Below, piece after piece: positions 55,901-64,000 of a DNA stretch of 64,000 nucleotides. Under the pieces are notes generated by a model, which worked only from the letters and a program-made list of their open reading frames with translations, ran no database searches and had not been told where the DNA came from. The position numbers were made by a program, and so were the translations under genes. Positions within the stretch are counted from its first letter, which is position 1, and each line of letters begins with the position of its first letter. The stretch is from Colocasia esculenta (lineage: Eukaryota > Streptophyta > Magnoliopsida > Alismatales > Araceae). The stretch is from the NCBI GenBank assembly GCA_014218235.1, contig CM024755.1, positions 102,900,948-102,964,947 of the forward strand. Direction: 5' to 3'.

Positions 55901-58254
55901 TCAAATTGTCAATTACAAGTTTAAATTTTTTGCTAATGAACTTCATTGTGGCAGATGAAGAGCTTTCGAGAAGGGGTTGGGAGTTTTGCGGAGCCATCTG
56001 CCATTGCTGGTCGGGACCGCATTGACGGCGGTAATGTGCTTTCCCTTTCCTTATTGGATATTAGTAAAGTCAACGATTGACTATTTGAGTAACACTAATT
56101 TGTTTTACAGCTGATTGGTGGTTCAACTTTGGGCACTCAACACCCATATTGAGGAAAATTGCAGTGAAGATCTTGTCGCAGACCTCCTCGTCCAGTGGGT
56201 GTGAGAGAAATTGGAGCACCTTTGCATTGATACACACCAAAGTCCGGAACAGGTTATCACATAGGCGGTTGGACAATTTGGTGTATGTGTACTACAACAT
56301 GAGGTTGAGGGTGAAACATTTAACAGAGGATCCAAAGAGGGGGGAGGTGGAGGATGATCCGGTTGACATTGGGTTTCTACGAGATGATGAAGATCCAATG
56401 GTTGCATGGGTTGCACGAGCGACCACAGAGCGGGGCGAGTACGAGTTAGATGAGGAGGTAGATGATCCTGAAGATCCACCTCGTCCAAACACATTCCTAG
56501 CTAGGGCTATAGAAGAACAAGAAGAGGAGGGACAACATGGAGATGTGGGCGGAGGGAGACAACCACTTTCATCTCAATTTCGGGCCAAAGAAGATGAGGT
56601 GGATCTTCTTGGCGACTTACGAATGGAACGTGCCATGCCTTCTGCAGGTGAGACAGTAATTATCATTTGTTAAAGATGTTCATTCATTATTTTGTGTTTG
56701 TCCATACCATAATTTGTGATGTTGGGGACTATTGCAGGTGGTGCAAACGTTGATGATGATGATGTGCAATTTGAAAGATTGATGCTAGGCCCTACAGCCC
56801 GCTCACAGTCCATGAGAGAAGCACCTGCAATTGCTTCCTTACAACCAAGAAGGAAGGGGTCGCATACACAATCTGCTGCTCCATCCCAAGCTGCAAAAGG
56901 AAAGGCGGTGGCGACATCCCAACCGACAAAAGGAAAGGGGAAGGACATAGGTCAAACAGGTGCCCCAGCCAAAGGCATTGTTATACGAGAGCCAACTGCC
57001 CCAGCACAAAAGAAGAAGAGATGGTTCTCTTGGGGATCTAAGAAAGGGAAGAAAATGGCTGCCCCTATTTTGGATCCACTTGATATTGCAGATTTAGAAA
57101 CCATGGATCCAAATGCAGAAGAAACACCTCCCGAGGATTCGCCTCGATTACCCAGCAGCCGCTCCCATGACTCCATGACTACTGGTTCACCGGGTGGGTC
57201 TGTAGGGGGAGGTGATGGAGATGGGGGAGGGGGTGGGGGTGAGAGTGGACAGGGAGGGGGCAGCGATGGTGGGATAGATTTCACAGCGGAGCAGGATTTT
57301 TGTGGCCATTGCACCCAAGATACCGATCATGGCGGCCCAGTGCAGTACAATAGAAGGCGGAGGTTTGTGAAAGGTGGTCTTGCAGAAGGTTCAACAGTGG
57401 ATAGTGATAGCTATAACACTATGATATCTGATTTTGAGAGAATGAGCACACATGAGTCTGTGGGATCGTATGGGGGGCATACTTATCAGCCAGAGTCATC
57501 CGACATAGGCTACTCCAGTGGCTATAGTGGCTACGCCACCACAGGCTACCCTGCACCATATTTTTATCCACCTCCGTCTATTCATGTTTATGTTCCTGTT
57601 CAGCAGATTTATACTCCTGTACAGGATGTACAAATGGTAGGTTTGAGGATAGTCCGTCCTGGATGCGAGGTGTGGGACCACTTTGTGAGGGAGTTTCGGA
57701 CCAGATACAACACCATGATGACTTGGGATGAGTTTCGTACATTTGTGTCTCAAACCAAAAGTTATCATCTTATTGGGGAGCTTCCCTCAGAGTCAGATGA
57801 GTCTGTCCAGCCACAGTGGGGTACATATGATCTATATCAACAGGGATATTGGGGCTACTAGACTCAGTGTATTTTGTATTTGGATTTGAGTTTGATGCTT
57901 GTACTTTTATGAGTCTCATTGTATATTTCATATAGAATTGAGTGTCATGTTTGTACTTTGTACTTTGTATTCAAGTTCTAATAAAATTGAATGAAAATGG
58001 ATGTTTGTGAAGTATTACATGGCATAAATATCATCAATTTTACATGAAATTCTTCACAAGAGGTTTTAAACATCAAATCAACCAAAGAAACATCAAATCC
58101 ATGCGAATCTGGCCAAACCTGGGGCTGTAGGGCAGAACCAACCCTGCCTGGGCCGGATCCATCCGAATCGACCCGATTCGGTTCGATTCGGGCCGAATCG
58201 GATCGCAGCAGGGCGAATCCGATTCTCCCCGAATCGGCGCTCCAGCAAACCATG
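52988..58254 (+). mobile_element. hAT-1, complete 5.27-kb hAT transposon
   Basis: Ends CAGGGTTTGACAAGG and the complement of CATGGTTTGCTGGAGC, with a perfect 8-bp duplication GTACTGTC (52980-52987, 58255-58262). Subterminal regions (52988 to about 53220, and 58100-58254) are dense in GAATCGG/CCGATTC. It carries a transposase gene with several lesions, so it is probably inactive by itself but could be mobilised in trans. Confidence 0.93.
54011..57861 (+). pseudogene. hAT-1 transposase gene (BED zinc finger, DUF659, dimerisation, Gly-rich tail)
   Basis: Exons 54011-55671, 55744-55874, 55955-56030, 56111-56647 and 56738-57861, after a 5' UTR intron at 53392-54010. Domains: BED finger (CNYCGHTGQGGGVSRLKKHL), DUF659 with CDGWSG and VTDNGSAYKK Asp residues, and the hAT dimerisation region with CERNWSTFALIHTKVRNRL carrying the Glu. 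An unusual Gly/Ser- and Tyr-rich C-terminal extension ends in the conserved block GCEVWDHFVREFRTRY to HLIGELPSESDES. Lesions: shift near 54272, TAA near 54328, a missing stretch compared with hAT-2, and a shift near 55625. Confidence 0.85.
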
Positions 58255-58938
58255 GTACTGTCAAGAAAAGAATATAACACATCTAGCACGTTAAAGGATT
58301 GGCCATATCACATGATAGCACGACATGATAGCACACTAGTCAAGATAGCACTTTTGATTGTCTTTAGATTATCGAGATAACTAGCACTTGAGTGTAATGT
58401 CAAACACTCTGGTACATTAACTCCTGCCGGCACTAGCACTTTTGGGCGCACTTCGTAGGACCAGACTGGGCCCCTTATAATATTGCCAGACATTAGTCAT
58501 GTTGTTATCTTTAGACAATCAATCAATAGACAATAGAGTATCAAGGATAGATGAGAGTAAAGAAAAACTTGCATGGATAAGTTTATAAAGAGATTTAAAC
58601 ATAAACAACAGGCTGGGCACGTAAAACGACAAGTAATACCCACGATAGCATCTGTTGCATAGCACAGTCGGTACTGGCAGAAAGTTTGGATTCCTTTTCT
58701 TATGGTTGGTGTGTGCATGTGAAGAAGAATCCATGACAGTGGAATAGATCGTGCACATCTTCCATGGATAGATCAATTAACATACTTTTAACCTTAATAT
58801 TACCTGATATTGTTACAGTCTTTACAAGAGCTTAAAGATAGACTCATAATGGTATCAAACATGCCAGTTCAGAAATCTGGGTTTTAAGGCTAGAGAAAAC
58901 ACTTAGGTCTCGATGTATACGACATGTAACTTATGAAT

Positions 58939-61900
58939 CAAGGTTTGGCACGCCGGATCGAGCCGGGCCGATCCCCCCGAATCGCATCGGATCAGGGAGA
59001 ATCCGATGCGCGGCTCGCCCGATGCGCCCGGATCCCTTCTTAGCAGGCGGATCGAGCCCGATGCGATGCGATCCGGCCCGGCACTGTCGCATCGGGCGCG
59101 ATCCGCCCGACACCCTTAAAGGGTGTCGGCGATGCGCTGCGCATCGGGACTCAACAGTCCCATTCGCAGCGCAGGAAACCGCAGGCCCCTTTGTCCCCCC
59201 GTTTGCAGGTTTTTTGAAGAGAAAATCCTAGATTTAGGTGCAAATCCACAGGAGGAGGCTTCCTAAGTGAATGTGTGTCCATTTGGAGGTGGATTTGGAA
59301 GCTTTGAAGCCTTGTTCTTCAAGTTTTTTGAAGGTTCTACAGGGCTTTCAAGGTAAGCAACCTTATTTCTTCATTTTTCTGTTCTTTTCTTGGTGTATGG
59401 GTTAGATCTTGTTAGGAAATAATGTTGCAAGGGATTGGTGTTCACTTGCAACCATTTCTCATCAAGATCTACAAGGTTTTCATGTAGATTTGATGATTTT
59501 CCCTAAAATATGATTTTCTGAAAAATAATTTAAAAAATCTTAAAATTTTTTTGAACAATCAAAAAATGATAGGAAGGTGTTCTATAAGTTCTATATCATG
59601 GTTAGAACTTGATTCTATAAGAAGTTTAGGTATAATTAATTAATGTTCATAAATAATTAATAATTATATTAAAATTTGAATAATAATTTTAAAAATCTTA
59701 AAAAGTGTAAACAACCAAAAATTGATAGAAATGTGTTGTATAACTTGTACATCATGATTAGAAGTTGATTACATAAGAAGTTGAGCAATAATTAATTTAT
59801 ATTCTTACATTAATAAGAAGTATTTTAAAATAAAATGTTAAATTACAGAAAATATATATGCATGTGTGAATGGATTTCTGTGATCATGTGTTCATGTATA
59901 TTAAAAAAATATCATATAACAATTAAGAAGTAAGAATACTTTTTTTTAGTGTTCAAATTTTGAAATTTAATTTAATTTACTGTTAATTTATTATTTATTT
60001 TTTGTCATTGTAGATGGCACCGAAAAGAGGTTCTGGTGATATTGGGTGGCAGCATGGTATCATGTTGGAGAATAGGCACAACTTTAAGTGCAATTATTGT
60101 GGTTTTGTGGGACAAGGAGGTGGGGTCTCCCGTTTGAAGAAGCACCTTGCTGGTGGTCGACTAGCAGGGTATCATGACGTGCAGGGGTGTAAATCGGTGC
60201 CAAAAGAAGTCAAGAAGGCTATGATTGAACACATTAAGCAAGTTCGAACTGAGACAACAAGAAAGAAGGCAGATAAGGAGATAGCAGAGAGGATTATATC
60301 AGGAAGGCAAAGAGATGAAGATGATGATGATGAAGTTCAAATGTATGCAGAATATGTTCCTGATCCTGATGTGCAGGAAAGGCTAGCCAGAGCACATAGC
60401 AGGGCTGAGGCATGGGAAGCTGATCAAAGGGCAGGGCACAAAATGAGTTTTCATGGAGCTCAGCATGAGGTTGGCAGTGGCAGTGGCAGTGGCTCAGCGG
60501 TAGGTGGCAGTGGCTCCCGTCGATTTTCAAATGTGGGAGATTATTTCACTCGACCCCCTCCCACACAAGTACCAGAAGAAGGCAGACATAGCAAGAGACC
60601 CACAGGTGTGCAAATTGAGGATGTGGACCCTTATGTGTATCCTAGGGAGCATGGCAAGCAGACTAGGATTGATGATTCATACAACCAGCAGGGGCCGAAA
60701 TATAAGGTGGGGAGAGCAATTGCAAAGTGGTGGCACCATACAGGGTTACCATTTAATGCAGCGAACAGTCCCTATTATAAAACTGTAATACAGGAGGTTC
60801 AACGTGGAGGCCTACATGTGCAGCCTCCTACAGTTAGGGACTTGGCAGGGAAATATCTGCAGGAGGAAGTTGATGAGATAAAGTCTTACATAGACGGATT
60901 TAAGAAGAAATGGGAGAAGTATGGTGTCACCATCATGTGTGATGGTTGGTCGGGCATCACCAGGAGCAGCCTCATCAACTTCCTAGTGTATTGTGATAGA
61001 CAAGTCTTCTATCACAAATCAGTTGATGCATCCGAGCATGTACACAACTATGAATACATTTTGTGTTTGATGCGAGAGGTGGTTGGGGAGATTGGGGAGC
61101 AATATATTGTGCAGGTGGTCACGGATAATGGAGCTGCGTACAAGAAAGCAGGGACGGAGTTGATGAATATCTATCCTCATCTATACTGGACCCCATGTGC
61201 TGCCCACTGTGTTGATTTAATGCTTAAAGAAATTGGGACACTGCAACCTGTGAAAATGGTGGTGGATGCAGGACAGAAGATAACACGTTTCATCTACAAT
61301 CATCATCTGGTATTGGCGTGGATGAGAGAGTCCACTGGTGGAGAGTTGTTGAGGCCGGCTGTCACCCGCTTTGCAATAAATTTTGTGGCACTACAGAGTC
61401 TACTGAAGCACAATGATGGATTGAAACGCATGTTCATGGGTGATAAATGGTTGCAGAGTAATTTTGCTAGTACATCTGATGGAAAGGAGGTGGAAGGCAT
61501 CGTCAACAGCTCCAATTTTTAGGATCGGGTCTTCAAGCTGGTACAGATCATTGAACCTCTATATGAGGTGTTGAGGGTGGTGGATGGGGATAGGAGACCA
61601 TCTATAGGATTGGTATATGCAAAGCTTGAAGCCGCGAGGAAAAAGATCCGTGAAGTCTCACCTCGGCATCCACACTTGGTTTTGGATGTTGTTGACGATA
61701 GATGGGACCGGCAGATGTGTAGAGATCTCCATATGGCGGGTAAGGAAATAAATCATATTTCTGTAATAAACTACTCTTTATTGTATTGATGATGGTATTT
61801 TATTCAATTGCAGCATACTATCTCCACCCTGCATACCATTACGCACACGAGCTAGCATATGATGATGAATTGACGGCTGCCTTTGCAAGGGTGGTTGAGA

Positions 61901-64000
61901 GATTGTCAACAAGTCCTGTGCTAGCGGCAGATGCCATTGATGAGGCAAGTATAGGATTATCAACTTCCATCCAAAGTCCAATCAAATACTTGAAGTTCAT
62001 AGGAGTTGATGATAAATTTATTAAATGCAGATAAAGCGTTTTCGGGAAGCCACTGGGACCTTTGCTGAGCCATTTGCCATTGCTGGTCGGGAGCGTGTAG
62101 ACGGCAGTAATATGCTTCCCATTTACATTTTTTATCATTGCAACTTGATGGTTGACATCTGATTGAGATAATTGAATTTGGATGCAGCTGATTGGTGGTT
62201 CAACTTTGGGCATTCCTCGCCAACATTGAGGAAAATTGCAGTGAAGGTCTTATCGCAGACTTCCTCATCTAGTGGATGTGAGAGGAACTGGAGTACATTT
62301 GCATTGATACACACCAAAGTGCGGAATCGTCTCTCATATAGGCGTTTGGACCAATTGGTGTACGTCCACTATAATATGAGGCTGAGGGTCAAACATCTTA
62401 CAGAAGATCCAAAGAAGCGTGGGGACGTAGAGTATGATCCAATTGATTTTGGATTTCTACGAGATGAAGAAGACCCAATGGTTGCATGGGTTGCACGAGC
62501 AACAACAGAGCGAGGGGAGTATGAGTTAGATGAGGAGGCAGACGACCCTGAAGATCCACCTCGCCCTAACACTTTCTTGGCAAGTGCAGTAGCAGAAGCA
62601 ACAACAGAGGAGGAGGGAGATCGTGGGAATGTGGGACAGCCATATTCCCCTCGTTATGAGATGGATCCAGAGGCTGAGGTGGATCTTCTTGCGGACATAC
62701 AAGTAGAGCATGTGACGCGTACTGCAGGTGGGAGAGTCATTTCTTTCTTTCATCTTACATATTTTATCAGTTGCATTTATGCTAACTTCCTAATGTATAA
62801 TGTTGGGGGTTATTGCAGGTAGAGGAGGAGGTAATGATGATGATGATTTTGATAGGTTGATGGAAGGCCTCCCCCGCACACAATCTAGAAGGAGAGGCTT
62901 ATCTACCCAGGATGCGCCTCCCTCACAATCTACAAGAGCTCCGACATCATCACAATTGAGAAGAGGGAAACAAATAGCTTTAGAATCCCGCCAGAAAAAA
63001 ACTGGTGCAACAAAATCGAGGCCAAGTAAAGGAGTTGTTATACGAGAGCCAGCTCCCGCCCCAGCACAAAAAAAGAAGGGTTGGTTTTCTGGTTGGGGAT
63101 CCAAGAAAGACAAGAAAGGTGCTACCGTTGTTGAAGATCCACTTGAAATTGCCGATGCAGAGACTTTGGATCCAAATGCAGATGATGAGACACCGTCTCT
63201 GTTGGATTCACCCCGATTGCCCAATAGCGCCTCCCATGATTCGATGACTACTGGTAGGCCATCATTTTGTATTAAAAATTACCTCAAAATGTATTTGTAA
63301 TTTTGTATTTGTTCTAACTAATGTTCAAATGATATTGCCTTTGCAGGTGGTTCTTCAGATGCTGGTGGTAACGGTGGAGGTGGAGGTGGTAACGGTGGTC
63401 AGGGCGGAGGAGGAGGTGAGGGTGGTGAGGGAGGAGGAGGTGGCATGTCATTCACAGAGGAGCAATTTTATGGGGGTGCAACACAAGATAGTAGTCATGG
63501 TGCCCTAATGCGGTACAATAGAAGGCAGAAGTTTAGACCTGGTAGTCAAGCAAGAGGTTCACCAGTGGATTCCCATAACTATGACACTATGATATCAGAC
63601 TTTGAGAGAATGAGTACACAAGAGTCTGTCGGATCCTATGGCGGCCATAGCTATCACCCCGAATCCACTAGCACAGACTACTCTAGTGGGTACGGACCGT
63701 ACAGTGGGTACACTGTCACATCAGGCTACCTTGGTCCATCTCCATATATGCATCCTCCTCCTGTATATTCTATTCCTATTCCTGTCCAAGTTTTTGAGGC
63801 TGAGGAGGATGTACAGATGGCACAACTGGGGGTAGTCCGCCCCGGCTGTCAAGTGTGGGACCATTATCTCAGTCAGTTTCGGCAGAGATACCATACCATG
63901 ATGACATGGGATGAGTTTCGTGGTTTTGTGTCAAGACCGAAAGGTCATCATCTTATTGGGGAGCTCCCCTCAGAGTCAGATGAGTCCGAATCCATGCCTA
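58939..64000 (+). mobile_element. hAT-2, related hAT transposon, right end outside window
   Basis: It starts CAAGGTTTGGCACGCCGG at 58939, preceded by TTATGAAT, the presumed 8-bp target duplication. The subterminal region has GATCGG/GATGCG motifs. The order of parts mirrors hAT-1: GC-rich end, 5' UTR exon, 5' UTR intron 59353-60013, transposase. Confidence 0.85.
60014..64000 (+). pseudogene. hAT-2 transposase gene, nearly intact, incomplete at window edge
   Basis: Exons 60014-61739, 61814-61944, 62031-62106, 62188-62727, 62819-63253 and 63347 to beyond 64000. The first 502 codons are open. They contain a BED finger (CNYCGFVGQGGGVSRLKKHL), a Gly/Ser linker, DUF659 (CDGWSG, VTDNGAAYKK, PHLYWTPCAAHCVDLML) and then a TAG at 61520 where hAT-1 has Trp. 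Downstream it reads on into the dimerisation region (CERNWSTFALIHTKVRNRL), an acidic region, a Gly-rich tail and the conserved WDHYLSQFRQRY block. Apart from that nonsense codon it looks functional. Confidence 0.87.

Larger units (their letters stand above)
49468..64000 (+). other. Intron 5 of the RBM34-like gene or downstream flank
   Basis: A GT donor follows exon 5 (AGG|GTGAGC). No sequence resembling the end of RRM2 was found up to 64000, so either this intron exceeds 14.5 kb or the gene is truncated here. The stretch holds the hAT and LINE elements listed. From 49468 to 49868 and from 50691 to 51195 I see nothing coding. Confidence 0.55.

Noticed and set aside
1..64000. tRNA or rRNA genes
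   Set aside because: I looked for tRNA-like arms and rRNA sequence while reading and saw none. Only the PBS complements of initiator tRNA-Met are present.

Overview
The window is nuclear DNA from a flowering plant. The evidence is spliced GT-AG genes, Ty1/copia Sireviruses primed by initiator-Met tRNA, a Ty3/gypsy chromovirus, hAT transposons with 8-bp target duplications, a Helitron, plant-type LINE ends, and a plant RBM34/Nop12-like nucleolar RNA-binding protein gene. I cannot name the species. Everything except that one gene looks like mobile DNA or intron.

Positions 1-28158 are a nest of Sirevirus-type copia elements. Element A (minus strand: env-like ORF, pol, gag, PBS, LTR at 19182-20762) is interrupted by a young element N (minus strand, 5409-16802, two nearly identical 1.36-kb LTRs, full gag-pol-env-like layout). 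A's 5' LTR is also the 3' LTR of a neighbouring remnant B (19182-23135). B is joined head-on to a plus-strand remnant C (23136-28158) that ends in a single LTR. N, A and C carry the same unusual device in U3: four tandem units of about 72-84 bp, each with a pair of TGTCGACA-core palindromes 21-22 bp apart. Further pairs sit in the pol-env spacer and even inside the gag coding sequence.

Positions 28603-49467 hold the 5' part of an RBM34-like gene on the plus strand. Five exons are visible (28681-29378, 29510-29568, 48883-48952, 49106-49228, 49339-49467), encoding a lysine-rich N-terminus, RRM1 and most of RRM2. Intron 2 is 19.3 kb and splits RRM1. It contains, in order, a 217-bp hAT MITE, an 849-bp hAT derivative, a decayed LTR, an L1-type LINE end, a 1.19-kb hAT derivative, a 2.3-kb Helitron carrying a cytochrome b561/DOMON pseudogene, and another hAT derivative split open by a degraded chromovirus. 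Exon 1 has an apparent single-base frameshift.

Positions 49468-64000 show no further exon, so intron 5 is at least 14.5 kb, or the gene is cut off. This part holds an hAT remnant with a LINE inserted (17-bp target duplication), a second copy of the 1.2-kb hAT derivative, and two related hAT elements with transposase genes. hAT-1 is complete at 52988-58254 with a perfect 8-bp duplication. hAT-2 runs from 58939 past the window end and is almost intact apart from one nonsense codon.
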